NCBI GenBank assembly: GCA_022827785.1
Contig: JAJEIM010000037.1
Coordinates: 1-64,000, forward strand
Direction of reading: 5' to 3'
Origin: Acidimicrobiia bacterium
Lineage (GTDB): Bacteria; Actinomycetota; Acidimicrobiia; Spongiisociales; Spongiisociaceae
DNA length: 64,000 bases
Below are positions 1 through 8,231 of this stretch, piece after piece. The first letter of the stretch is position 1; each line of letters starts with the position of its first letter. The notes under the pieces were generated by a model. That model was given only the letters and a program-made list of their open reading frames with translations. It ran no database searches and was not told the origin of the DNA. Both the position numbers and the translations under genes were made by a program.

Positions 1-394
1 CACCCACCACAGACGGATCCGCCACAATCGTCTGCGCCGACGCCTGACCACCATCAGGCGAACACAAATCATCCAAACCAGTACCCAACGAAACCGAACG
101 ACCCGCGATAGGCCCATAATCAGCAATCGCCAACTCCACACTCCGCTGATTCGGAAGCCCCAAGAAAGCCACATCCCCCGTAATCGCATTCAACGACCGA
201 ATCTGGATCTCCTCACCCGAACCAACCTCAACAGCACCCAACACACCCGCCGAGAACGTTTCGGCCCCGGTCGTAACGACATCGACCTGAGTGCCCGCCG
301 TAGTCCCAGCGGTGTCCGGCGCGGGTTCACCTCCATCTCCACAGGCTCCCGCCACCAGCACCAGACAAAGGATCAAGAGTCTCAATGTCCGCAT
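1..394 (-). CDS. Periplasmic-binding lipoprotein, N-terminal part (branched-chain amino acid ABC type), runs off the left edge
   Basis: The first 131 codons of a secreted solute-binding protein are present. The start is ATG at 392-394, preceded on the minus strand by a strong ribosome site (GGGAGGAAGGA). A hydrophobic signal segment ends in a lipobox (VAGAC), so it should be a membrane-anchored lipoprotein. The mature part (VELAIADYGP, then a DDLCSPDGGQ stretch) resembles the start of type I periplasmic-binding domains of LivJ/LivK-like proteins, but the rest lies outside the window, so the ligand is unknown. Third codon positions in the visible mature part are rich in T and G (ttg, ggt, gat, att), unlike the C-rich codons of the neighbouring housekeeping genes. 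I am sure of a lipoprotein, less so of the family. Confidence 0.6.
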   Translation of the reverse strand, partial: MRTLRLLILCLVLVAGACGDGGEPAPDTAGTTAGTQVDVVTTGAETFSAGVLGAVEVGSGEEIQIRSLNAITGDVAFLGLPNQRSVELAIADYGPIAGRSVSLGTGLDDLCSPDGGQASAQTIVADPSVVG

Positions 395-564
395 GGTTCC
401 TTCCTCCCTCGTACCTGTATCTCGTCGTCCACAGGTTCGGGGTGGACCCATCCCAACCGGATGGCGCAACGACCGACCCCGAATCAGACCCGACACCCAG
501 AATAGCCCGACCTATGTGCTCTAGCGGGAGAGCGTCCTATCCGGGCTGGCGTCCGCGGGCGGGG

Positions 565-1305
565 TCAGATGCCGCCACGCCGCACACGCCCAACCTCGAA
601 GCATGCCAGAGCCGCCGCCACGCTCGCATTCAGGCTGGACGCAGCACCCGCCATGGGAATCGACGCCAGCACGTCGAGACGCTCCGCCACCAGCCGACCT
701 AGACCCGGCCCCTCCGATCCCACGAAGAGCGCCACAGGCTCGGTCAGCAACCCCAGTCCGAACAGGCTTTCGGTCACGGACGGGTCGAGCCCCACCGTCC
801 ATACCCCGGCGCCTGAAGCCCGCTGAGCCACCGCCGCCACTGACGACACGGAGGCCACCGGCAGGTGCTCCAGCGAACCGGCCGCCGCTTTGAAGGCGGA
901 TGCTGTGATCGGTGCGGCCCGACGCCCGGGGATGACCATGCCGGTCATCCCGGCCGCCACCGCGGATCGAGCGATGGCCCCCACGTTGCGAGGATCCTCC
1001 AGGTGGTCGAGCACCACCACGGCGGGAGGCTCGGCATCCTCGCCCGGATCGAGAAGGCGCTCCAGCGGTGCGAAGGGGATCGGACGGGCCCGCGCGATCA
1101 CACCCTGCGGGGATTCGGTCTGCGCCAGAGGCCGGACATCGTCGACCAACTCCACCGAAGCTCCCGCAGCTTGCGCCTCCGCCACCAGGTCATCGAGATC
1201 GCGGCGTGAACGCTCGACGGTAAGAACCCTGACCCGACCGGCAGCAAGGGCACCCCGAACCGGATGAAGGCCCTCGACCCTACCGCCGATACCAGCGGGC
1301 GCCAT
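565..1305 (-). CDS. rlmB: 23S rRNA 2'-O-methyltransferase, SpoU/TrmH family (RlmB-like)
   Basis: 246 residues. It should transfer a methyl group from S-adenosylmethionine to a ribose 2'-OH in 23S rRNA (G2251 in E. coli RlmB numbering). The three SPOUT motifs are visible: DHLEDPRNVGAIARSA near residues 100-115, VGSEGPGL near 195-202, and IPMAGAASSLNASVA near 216-230. A short N-terminal substrate-binding domain starts with EGLHPVRGAL. It overlaps the end of cysS by 26 bases and is the last gene of the minus-strand block ispD-ispF-cysS-rlmB, the same order as in mycobacteria. The family is certain; the exact target nucleotide is inferred. Confidence 0.88.
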   Translation of the reverse strand: MAPAGIGGRVEGLHPVRGALAAGRVRVLTVERSRRDLDDLVAEAQAAGASVELVDDVRPLAQTESPQGVIARARPIPFAPLERLLDPGEDAEPPAVVVLDHLEDPRNVGAIARSAVAAGMTGMVIPGRRAAPITASAFKAAAGSLEHLPVASVSSVAAVAQRASGAGVWTVGLDPSVTESLFGLGLLTEPVALFVGSEGPGLGRLVAERLDVLASIPMAGAASSLNASVAAALACFEVGRVRRGGI

Positions 1306-2680
1306 CGGCCGAGTCCTCGATCACGATCCCCACCCCGGCCATGTCATCCCGGATGGCATCGGCCCGGGACCAATCACGGGACCTGCGAGCCTCCGTGCGG
1401 GCGGCTACCAAGCGTCGGACCATGCCCTCGGCGCTCCCGGCCTCCACCTCGTATCGGCTCGCCAGCCCGGTCAGCGGTTCCACCAGGCCTTCCAGCCCGC
1501 CACCCTCCAGGTCGATACCCAGTGCGCCGGAGACCTCCCTCACCGCCGCAATGAGCGGGCCGGCATCCTCACCTCGATCCAATCGGGCGTTGCCTTGGCG
1601 AACCGTCTCGAATACCACCCCCAGCGCCTCCGCCGTGTTGAAGTCGTCCTCCATGGAGGCAACGAAACGATCGAGAGTGGCCGCGTCCGGCGACTCGGCC
1701 GACGGTGCACGCCTGACGAAGGAGCGCAAGCGATCCAGGCTAGCCCTCGCATCGCCGAGGGACGCCTCCGAGTATTCGATGGGAGACCGGTACGCAGCCC
1801 GCAGGAGGAAGAGACGGACCACCGGGCCACCGTACGTCTCGATCGCCTCGGCCAGGTCGACGATGTGGCCCGTGGACTTGGAGAGCTTCTCCCCGCCCAG
1901 GTTCACCATGCCGTTGTGGAGCCAGTACCGGGCGAACGGCCCGTCCGTGGCGCCCTCGGATTGGGCGATCTCGTTCTCATGGTGCGGGAAGATCAGGTCG
2001 GCGCCCCCTGCGTGGATGTCGAACGGCAGGCCCAGGTACTTGGCGGCCATGGCGGAGCACTCGATATGCCATCCGGGCCTTCCGTCTCCCCACGGCGACG
2101 GCCACGACGGTTCCCCTGGTTTGGCGCCCTTCCATAGCGCGAAGTCGAGCGGGTCCTCCTTGTCGATCCCCGGTTCCACCCGGGCGCCGCTCCGGAGCTC
2201 GTCCACGTTGCGGCCTGACAGCTTGCCGTAGCCCTCCAGGGCCCGCACCCTGAAGTAGACATCGCCCCCGCTCGGGTAGGCCAGGCCACGGCCCACCAGC
2301 CGGGCAATGAGTTCGATCATCTCCGGGATGTGGTGGGTGGCCGCCGGGGCCACATCCGGATCGAGCACACCGAGCCGGCGGTAAGAGGCGAGGAACCGCT
2401 CCGTCATGTCCGCCACCAGAGCTTCGGTGGTTACGCCGAGTTCGGCGGCCCGGTTGATGATCTTGTCGTCCACATCCGTGATGTTCTGGACGAAGAGGAC
2501 GTCCCACCCTTTCCACCCCAGGTACCGGCGGATGACGTCGAAGGCGACCGCGCACCGTCCGTGCCCGATGTGGGGCGCCGACTGCACCGTCGGGCCGCAC
2601 ACGTACATGCGGACCCGGCCCTCCTCGAGCGGCTCGAAGCCCTGGCGCACCCTGCCGAGGGTGTTGTAGACCGTGATCAC
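1280..2680 (-). CDS. cysS: Cysteinyl-tRNA synthetase
   Basis: 466 residues, normal for bacterial CysRS, a class Ia synthetase that charges tRNA-Cys. The HIGH motif is at residues 37-40 and the KMSKS counterpart (KLSKS) at 265-269. The zinc-site residues are visible: C28 in YVCGPTV, C208 in HIECSAM, and the HHENE segment near 233. The related mycothiol enzyme MshC shares the catalytic fold; the position between ispF and rlmB and the full-length C-terminal region favour CysS. The start ATG follows a 112-base gap after ispF. Confidence 0.92.
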   Translation of the reverse strand: MITVYNTLGRVRQGFEPLEEGRVRMYVCGPTVQSAPHIGHGRCAVAFDVIRRYLGWKGWDVLFVQNITDVDDKIINRAAELGVTTEALVADMTERFLASYRRLGVLDPDVAPAATHHIPEMIELIARLVGRGLAYPSGGDVYFRVRALEGYGKLSGRNVDELRSGARVEPGIDKEDPLDFALWKGAKPGEPSWPSPWGDGRPGWHIECSAMAAKYLGLPFDIHAGGADLIFPHHENEIAQSEGATDGPFARYWLHNGMVNLGGEKLSKSTGHIVDLAEAIETYGGPVVRLFLLRAAYRSPIEYSEASLGDARASLDRLRSFVRRAPSAESPDAATLDRFVASMEDDFNTAEALGVVFETVRQGNARLDRGEDAGPLIAAVREVSGALGIDLEGGGLEGLVEPLTGLASRYEVEAGSAEGMVRRLVAARTEARRSRDWSRADAIRDDMAGVGIVIEDSADGARWYRR

Positions 2681-2792
2681 CGGAGACTCCTACCTGAGAG
2701 CGTGTTGCATACCGGCCGGACCGGGATCTCCGCGCTCCTGTCGTGAGAAGCCGGTCACCGCATGGCCGGGAACCGCGGGCAAGGGTACCCGG

Positions 2793-3302
2793 TCAGGCCG
2801 AGCCACCGGAAGAAGCGGCTTCGACCAGGAGCACCGACGCCCAGACCGCCACTCCCTCGTCCCGACCGGTGAAGCCCATCCCGTCGGTGGTGGTGGCCTT
2901 GACGGATACCCGCTCGCGATCAAGCTGCAGCGCCGCCGCGAGCCGGTCTCGCATCTCCTCACGATGGGGACTGACCCGCACCGTTTCCGCCACGATGGTG
3001 AGGTCGAGATTCGATGGGACCAGGCCGCCGGATGCCACCGACCACACCACCGAGCGCAGCATCTCCATGCTGTCGGCATCCTGCCAGCGAGGATCCGACG
3101 AGGGGAAGTGGCTACCGATGTCGCCCTTCCCGGCCGCGCCCAGGATGGCGTCGATCACCGCGTGAGCAGCGGCATCCCCATCCGACGTGGCGGCCAGGCC
3201 GCGGCCGGAGTCGACCACCACCCCGGCGAGCCGAAGGGGTGGGCTACCGCCGAAGCGATGGGCGTCGAAGCCGTGGCCTGTACGGAACGGGTTCGCGGTC
3301 AT
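2793..3302 (-). CDS. ispF: 2-C-methyl-D-erythritol 2,4-cyclodiphosphate synthase
   Basis: 169 residues. It catalyses the fifth step of the MEP pathway, cyclising CDP-methylerythritol 2-phosphate to MEcPP with loss of CMP. The metal-binding signatures are GFDAH (D13, H15) and SDGDAAAH (H47); GDIGSHFPSSD and the ATTTDG loop are also typical. The start overlaps the 3' end of ispD by 4 bases, so translation is probably coupled. Together with IspD it shows that isoprenoids are made by the MEP route. Confidence 0.93.
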   Translation of the reverse strand: MTANPFRTGHGFDAHRFGGSPPLRLAGVVVDSGRGLAATSDGDAAAHAVIDAILGAAGKGDIGSHFPSSDPRWQDADSMEMLRSVVWSVASGGLVPSNLDLTIVAETVRVSPHREEMRDRLAAALQLDRERVSVKATTTDGMGFTGRDEGVAVWASVLLVEAASSGGSA

Positions 3303-3955
3303 GGCTCTCCGGGGCGAGTCCCATGCCGGAGCAGCGCCTCCGCCAGGATCAGGTCCTCGGGATAGGTGATCTTCATCGCGGCTCGTTCTCCGGTAACGGC
3401 CAGTACCCGACCTCCCAGCGCCTCCACCACGAAAGCGTCGTCATGAGGGGCGCCCGAGGCGTGTTGGGCATGAGCCCGGCGCAGTACCCCGGCCCTGAAC
3501 ACCTGGGGTGTCTGGGCGCAGACGACCTCCCGGCGGTCGATGGTTTCCAGGATGCGGGCATGATCGGAATCGACCCGCTTCAGGGCATCGGCGATCGGAA
3601 CCACCGGCACCACGCCATCCGCGCCACTTTCCGCCAGCAAACGGTACATCCGCTTCATCAGGGCCGCCGAGGCCAGAGGGCGGGCCGCATCATGAACCGC
3701 GATGACGGTGGCCGCCGCATCTACCTCCTCGATCCCCCGGGCCACCGAGAGGTGGCGCTCCCGCCCCCCCTCCACACCGCCGGGGACATCTCCCACCACC
3801 ACCACCTGGCGAGCGCCACTCTCGAGGAGCGCGTCCCGCGCCCATTGCCATAGGGGCTTGCCGGCAAGTCGAGTGGCGTGCTTGCGGGCCCCGAAGCGAA
3901 CACCCTGCCCCGCCGCAACCACCACGCCCCAGATGTCCATCCGGTTCAGGTTCAA
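3299..3955 (-). CDS. ispD: 2-C-methyl-D-erythritol 4-phosphate cytidylyltransferase
   Basis: Up to 218 residues. It joins MEP and CTP to give CDP-methylerythritol. Visible motifs are the nucleotide-binding VVVAAGQGVRFG, VHDAARPL, a PIADALKRV segment, TPQVF, and MKITYPEDL near the C-terminus. The listed start is TTG at 3955; ATG at 3940 gives a protein beginning MDIWGVVVAAG, equally good for the family, and neither has a convincing ribosome site. The usual PKQ after the glycine loop reads ARKHATRLAG, as often in actinobacterial forms. First gene of ispD-ispF-cysS-rlmB. Confidence 0.9.
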   Translation of the reverse strand: MNLNRMDIWGVVVAAGQGVRFGARKHATRLAGKPLWQWARDALLESGARQVVVVGDVPGGVEGGRERHLSVARGIEEVDAAATVIAVHDAARPLASAALMKRMYRLLAESGADGVVPVVPIADALKRVDSDHARILETIDRREVVCAQTPQVFRAGVLRRAHAQHASGAPHDDAFVVEALGGRVLAVTGERAAMKITYPEDLILAEALLRHGTRPGEP

Positions 3956-4122
3956 GGTCAGACCCCGGTACTAGGAGGGTATTGGAAAATGTCCAGTTGG
4001 CCCGATAGTAGGTAGCGACACCGCCGGTCGAAGCATCGCAGGCCAACCGACCCTCGTCTCTTGCGGCACCCTCCCAAGAGGGCGAGCGGGTCGGCGGCGG
4101 GTCCCGGCGAGGCTCTCTCCGC

Positions 4123-4941
4123 TCACTCCTCGGGCTCCTCCGGCTTCGGAAGAGCTCGGTCGATCCGTTCCAGGGCCTGATCCGGAGTGATGCGAAGCGC
4201 GAATGCCAACTCGCTGGAGAGCGTGGTCCGAGCCTTGGAGAGCATCCGCTTCAGGGCAGGCGATATCCCCTTGACCAGCTGTGCATGAGTCAGGTCACGA
4301 ACCACCTCCGCCACCTGGAAGATGTCCCCAGAGGTCATCTTCTCGTTGAGCACCTTGTACCACCGGCTCCAGTTGGCGCCCGAGTCCTGGGGATCCTCCT
4401 TGAACTTCAGCAGGACCTTCGCGGCCGCCGTCTTCGTGATCACGGGACGGATGGTCTCGTCGATGGTGTCCACCGGAATCAGCACCTTGAGCGAAGACTC
4501 CGTGGCAATCTCGAGTTCGAAGTACTGGCGAGGTTCGCCGGCGAGGTCGAGCTTGGCGCGCTTGATGATCTCGGCCGCGCCGTGATGGGGATGGACGACC
4601 TTGTCCCCGACCCGGAACGAGGTCTGCTTCTTTTTCCCGCCGGAGGACTTGGCGGAGCCTGCGCGCTTGCGCGCCCGGACCCGCTTGGCGGGGACCTTCC
4701 GGCTCCTCGGCCTGGCCGGGGCCTTCTTGGCGGGCGCCTTCTTCGGCTCAGCCTTCACCTCCGGCGCCTTGGCATCAGTACCGCTCGGGGCTGCATCGGG
4801 CGCGGGATCCGCGGCCGGTTTCTCCCCGGCCTTCGCGCTCTTGCGGACCGGGGCCTTCTCCGACCCGGAACCCTCCTTATCGGGCGATGGAGCGTCCGCG
4901 GCAGCCGTGACGGATCCGGTCTCGGACATCCGGGCCATCAT
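4123..4941 (-). CDS. carD: CarD/CdnL-type RNA polymerase-binding transcription factor with long basic N-terminal tail
   Basis: 272 residues from ATG 4941, chosen because it overlaps the disA stop as ATGA; ATG 4929 is an alternative, and an open frame continues to 5007 inside disA. The C-terminal part (from about residue 109, FRVGDKVVHPHHG) is a CarD domain that binds the RNA polymerase beta subunit and stabilises open complexes; conserved features include GAAEII, YFELEI and the helical end (DIFQVAEVVRDL, LSSELAFAL). The first 105 or so residues are a low-complexity Lys/Ala/Pro tail (KKAPAKKAPARP, KRVRARKRAG), absent from the 162-residue mycobacterial protein. It is probably disordered and could bind DNA. 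Family certain; tail function unknown. Confidence 0.88.
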   Translation of the reverse strand: MMARMSETGSVTAAADAPSPDKEGSGSEKAPVRKSAKAGEKPAADPAPDAAPSGTDAKAPEVKAEPKKAPAKKAPARPRSRKVPAKRVRARKRAGSAKSSGGKKKQTSFRVGDKVVHPHHGAAEIIKRAKLDLAGEPRQYFELEIATESSLKVLIPVDTIDETIRPVITKTAAAKVLLKFKEDPQDSGANWSRWYKVLNEKMTSGDIFQVAEVVRDLTHAQLVKGISPALKRMLSKARTTLSSELAFALRITPDQALERIDRALPKPEEPEE

Positions 4942-5846
4942 CCGGCCAGCCGGTGGCCGGCCGGGTTGACCCTTGTGTCCGCGGAACCCACGCCGAGGAT
5001 GCGGCACAACCGTTCGGTGTCGTAGAGATCCTGCAGGGGCCGGTTGTGGAGGACTTCCATCCCTCCGGAGGCCAGGTCACCGCGGTTCCAGAAGTAATCG
5101 CGGCTGACCTTCGCGCCGAGTTCCTGAACTCCTTCCATGATGTCGGAGAGCTGCAGTTCCACCATGTGCCTCTCATCTCCCAGCCCGACCGCGAGGTGCT
5201 CCACCCTCATACCGATCCGACGCAACAACTCGGCCCGTTGCAGCACCGTCAGGGCGGCCCCGAGAGTGACCTCACCCGAAACCTTGAGCCTGTCCAAGTG
5301 CTCCTCCGCCTCGGCCAGGCGCCCCCTGAACCGCTCCAGGGTTTGGATCTCCTGGTTGATGCGCACCATCAACTCGGTGGCGCTCCGTAGCGGCTGCTTC
5401 CGCTCCCCGTAGAAGACGAAACCCGTCCGCCGCTCCTCGCTGATGGCGATTATGGGGCAGCCCGTGGACCGGGCCAGGCGCTCGGCCGTGCGGAACCGTG
5501 CACCGGTCTCTTCGGTCGCGATGACGGGATCGGGAAGCATATGGACGTTGGCTCGCAGGATCTTTCTTATCTCGTCGTCCACGATGATCGCCCCGTCCAT
5601 CTTGGCCAGTTCGGCCAGCATCGCCGGCGTGAAGTCGCTATCCCGGAGATCGATTCCTCCGGCGGCGATTCTCTCGATGCCGGGACCCCATCCGATCACC
5701 ACCAGCGCGCCGTTGCCCTGCTGGACGATCCGTTCGACTGCGGTGCGGATACCGGTGCCGGGCGCCATCCGCGACAGCACCTCAAGGAATTCCTGGTCCT
5801 CAGTCTCCCACCTGCGGGAAGATCGGCGGTCAAGCATGGAAACCAT
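4938..5846 (-). CDS. disA: DisA-like diadenylate cyclase lacking the HhH DNA-binding domain
   Basis: 302 residues. The DAC domain that makes cyclic di-AMP from two ATP spans about residues 20-150, followed by the helical linker domain (NQEIQTLERFRGRLAEAEEH, LQRAELLRRIGM). The DGA motif is present (D84-A86). At the position of the usual G-T-R-H-R block the sequence is GARFR (115-119), so the central His of the RHR motif is Phe and the preceding Thr is Ala. The protein stops at NPAGHRLAG, just where other DisA proteins enter the helix-hairpin-helix DNA-binding domain of some 60 residues. ATG 5837 is an alternative start. It precedes carD with a 4-base overlap. Cyclase activity and DNA scanning are both in doubt. 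Confidence 0.85.
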   Translation of the reverse strand: MVSMLDRRSSRRWETEDQEFLEVLSRMAPGTGIRTAVERIVQQGNGALVVIGWGPGIERIAAGGIDLRDSDFTPAMLAELAKMDGAIIVDDEIRKILRANVHMLPDPVIATEETGARFRTAERLARSTGCPIIAISEERRTGFVFYGERKQPLRSATELMVRINQEIQTLERFRGRLAEAEEHLDRLKVSGEVTLGAALTVLQRAELLRRIGMRVEHLAVGLGDERHMVELQLSDIMEGVQELGAKVSRDYFWNRGDLASGGMEVLHNRPLQDLYDTERLCRILGVGSADTRVNPAGHRLAG

Positions 5847-5906
5847 CCACGCGCAGGTTACAGGGATGCGAAATCATACGGTACGTCCACGCAGCGAAGC
5901 TCAGGA

Positions 5907-6056
5907 TCACCGGCGATCTCCGGTGCGGAAGATTCTCCATATCCCGACCGCGACCAGACCTGCCAGTACCAATCCGGCCAGTTCCGAGCCGATGGTCCAT
6001 GGTTCGACCTCGCGAATGGCAACCGGAAACAGAATCCCGCGCGCGGCAACTATCAT
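5907..6056 (-). CDS. Possible 49-residue single-span membrane protein
   Basis: A short open frame on the minus strand codes for 49 residues with one clear hydrophobic stretch (ELAGLVLAGLVAVGIW) followed by a basic end (RIFRTGDRR). No good ribosome site precedes ATG 6056, and it lies between disA and a divergent gene, so it could be chance. The hydrophobicity and fit within the gap are the only support. Confidence 0.25.
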   Translation of the reverse strand: MIVAARGILFPVAIREVEPWTIGSELAGLVLAGLVAVGIWRIFRTGDRR

Positions 6057-6090
6057 CGCACGGGAGTGTAGTTGCCAACCAGAAAGGTCC

Positions 6091-7008
6091 GTGTTGAGCG
6101 ACCGCGACCGAACCGGATCCCAGGGATTTCCTCCTGAAGAGGGCGATCCGCTCGGCAATATCAGCTTCGAGGAGTTCCAGCTCAGCGAACCGTCAAGTTG
6201 GGAAGAGGCCGAGCACGAGCCGAACATGGAACTCGAGCCGCACCTTACGTGCCCCTCCTGCTTTTCCCAGCAGTCCCCGTCCAACCGTCATTGCCAGGAA
6301 TGCGGCGCTCGCCTGGGCAGGCAGAGAATCGCAGTGGCGCCGATGCCGATACGGTCGGTGACAGCCGGCAACCGGGCAGTCCGGGTGATCATTATCGGGG
6401 TGGCATTCGTCGTGATCTTCGCCCTGATCATTCAGGCGATGAGGGGTAACGATGAACCGGGCGACCAGGCGGTTGACGGGAGCACCACCTCCACGGAGGC
6501 CACCGAACCAAGCATGGTCCTAGGCCCGCTCGAGGAGATCACCCCCATCTCGATCACCTGCTCGAGCGAGTACAACGCCGGTCTGGCGTGCGAAAACCTG
6601 ATCGACGGCGACGAGACCTACTGGAACGATGCGAGCCGTAGGGGCGAGGACGCCCGTATAACGGTGACCTTCGTGAACCCTGTGGCGCTGGAGCAGGTCC
6701 AGATCATCAACGTTGACAACTTGGAGAAGTTCAGGCGCAACTACCGGGTGCGCGGCGTGGAGATCTTCGCCGACGACTTCCCGGGCGTGCCGTTCGTGGA
6801 CGAGATACCGGACGCCAACGACCGGCCTCACGGCATCCCCACTACCACCAACCACACCACCGTGCTGGAGATCCGCGTCACCTCCACATGGCCTTCGGAG
6901 GCTTTGGGCGGGGAAGCCTTCGACGAGTTGGCCATCCAGGAGATCAAGTTCTGGGGTCGGGTCCAGGACACCAGCGCTACGGAGCTCGTCGGCGCCTCGT
7001 CCGGGTGA
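6091..7008 (+). CDS. Zinc-ribbon membrane protein with C-terminal discoidin-like domain
   Basis: 305 residues from GTG 6091, preceded by AGAAAGG at the right spacing; TTG 6094 is an alternative. After an acidic N-terminus there is a zinc ribbon near residues 50-70 (CPSC ... CQEC), then a single transmembrane span (VRVIIIGVAFVVIFALIIQAM), a Ser/Thr linker and a C-terminal beta domain (CSSEYNAGLACENLIDGDE, ITVTFVNPVALEQVQIINV) that looks like the discoidin or NADase-type glycan-binding fold. The order suggests a cytoplasmic zinc ribbon and an outward-facing ligand-binding domain. Its stop overlaps the P450 start (TGATG), so the two are probably co-translated. Function unknown. Confidence 0.7.
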   Translation: MLSDRDRTGSQGFPPEEGDPLGNISFEEFQLSEPSSWEEAEHEPNMELEPHLTCPSCFSQQSPSNRHCQECGARLGRQRIAVAPMPIRSVTAGNRAVRVIIIGVAFVVIFALIIQAMRGNDEPGDQAVDGSTTSTEATEPSMVLGPLEEITPISITCSSEYNAGLACENLIDGDETYWNDASRRGEDARITVTFVNPVALEQVQIINVDNLEKFRRNYRVRGVEIFADDFPGVPFVDEIPDANDRPHGIPTTTNHTTVLEIRVTSTWPSEALGGEAFDELAIQEIKFWGRVQDTSATELVGASSG

Positions 7009-8228
7009 TGGGCCGGTTCTTCGACCCCACCGATCCCGACTTCATCGCCGATCCCTACCCGACGCTGAACGCCTTGCGGGAGCGAGGGCCCCTGCACTAC
7101 GACGACGGGTTCGACCTGTGGTTGGTCACCCGGCACCAGGATGTCCGGGCCGTCCAGCTCGACCGCCGGATGGGCCGGGTGAAGGACGGTCATGTCCGTC
7201 CGCTCGACCTTCGCCCCATCCGGGAACTGGGCCTGGAGGGATGGGAGCCCTACTACCAGACGGAGCGCCACTCGTTGCTGATGCTGGAGCCTCCCGAACA
7301 CACGCGTATCCGCATCCTGATCAACCGCGCCTTCACCCCGCGAAGAGTGCGGGAGCTTCGCGAACCTGTCCGCTCCATTGCCGATCGGCTGCTGGACGGG
7401 CTCCGGGACCGGACCTCCTTCGATCTGCTGGCAGACTACGCCCAGCCCTATTCGGTGCGGGTGATAGCCACGCTCCTGGGAGCACCCGTGGAGGACGCCG
7501 ATCTGCTGCTCGACTGGTCGCACGCAATCGTCAAGATGTACGAGCTCCACTGCAATCGCGAGCAGGCCGAAACGGCCATCGAAGCGTCCCGTGAGTTCCT
7601 GGCCTGGGCGTCGGCGCTGATCGCGTCCCGACGCGCCGACCCCCGGGACGATCTGATCACCGCCCTATGCCTTGCCCAGACCGACGACGGCGGACTGAGC
7701 GACGCCGAGATCGCATCCACCGTGATCCTGCTGCTCAACGCCGGGCACGAGGCCACGGTCAACACCCTGGGCAACGGGATCGTGGCGGCGATGAACCACG
7801 GGCGAGCCTGGGAACGGCTGGCCAGCCGGACAGTGGCGCCCGCCATAGCCATCGAGGAGATGATGCGCTTCGATCCCCCGCTCCAGATGTTCGAGCGCCA
7901 TGTGTTGGAGGACGGCGTCGAGGTGGCCGGAACCGGATTACCCAGGGACGAGAAGGTCGTGGTCCTGTTCGGGCCGGCCAATCGTGATCCCCGCCGGTTC
8001 GAGGATCCGGACACCTTCCGGGTCGACCGGGGTGATCCGGATCACATCACCTTCGGGGCCGGTGTCCACCACTGCATCGGGGCGCCCCTGGCCCGCCTGG
8101 AGCTGGAGATCGCGCTCGATCGCCTGATCGACGCCTTCCCCGAAGCCTCCCTGATGGACCAGCCGGTCCGTGAGGACGGCTTCGCCATCCGCGGCTACCA
8201 AGCCGTCAACCTGTCGACCGGGAGCTGA
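7008..8228 (+). CDS. Cytochrome P450
   Basis: 406 residues, the usual size of a soluble bacterial P450 that receives electrons from a separate ferredoxin/reductase. The I-helix oxygen-binding stretch reads LLNAGHEATVNTLGN, the K-helix ExxR is E284-R287 (EEMMRFDPP), and the haem-ligand loop is FGAGVHHCIGAPLAR with Cys at about 356. The I-helix has A-G-H-E-A rather than A-G-x-E-T, which may alter oxygen activation. ATG 7008 overlaps the upstream stop (TGATG). The nucleoside hydrolase follows after 3 bases, so all three are probably one operon. No redox partner gene is nearby and the substrate cannot be told. Confidence 0.92.
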   Translation: MGRFFDPTDPDFIADPYPTLNALRERGPLHYDDGFDLWLVTRHQDVRAVQLDRRMGRVKDGHVRPLDLRPIRELGLEGWEPYYQTERHSLLMLEPPEHTRIRILINRAFTPRRVRELREPVRSIADRLLDGLRDRTSFDLLADYAQPYSVRVIATLLGAPVEDADLLLDWSHAIVKMYELHCNREQAETAIEASREFLAWASALIASRRADPRDDLITALCLAQTDDGGLSDAEIASTVILLLNAGHEATVNTLGNGIVAAMNHGRAWERLASRTVAPAIAIEEMMRFDPPLQMFERHVLEDGVEVAGTGLPRDEKVVVLFGPANRDPRRFEDPDTFRVDRGDPDHITFGAGVHHCIGAPLARLELEIALDRLIDAFPEASLMDQPVREDGFAIRGYQAVNLSTGS

Positions 8229-8231
8229 GCC

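Noticed and set aside
3938-3975. REP-like word around GGTCAGACCCCGG upstream of ispD
   Set aside because: Only one copy was seen and no clear hairpin forms, so I did not call a repeat.
4941-5007. Longer CarD start at 5007
   Set aside because: It would overlap disA by 70 bases, and the added residues are not CarD-like; the ATGA junction at 4941 is more likely.
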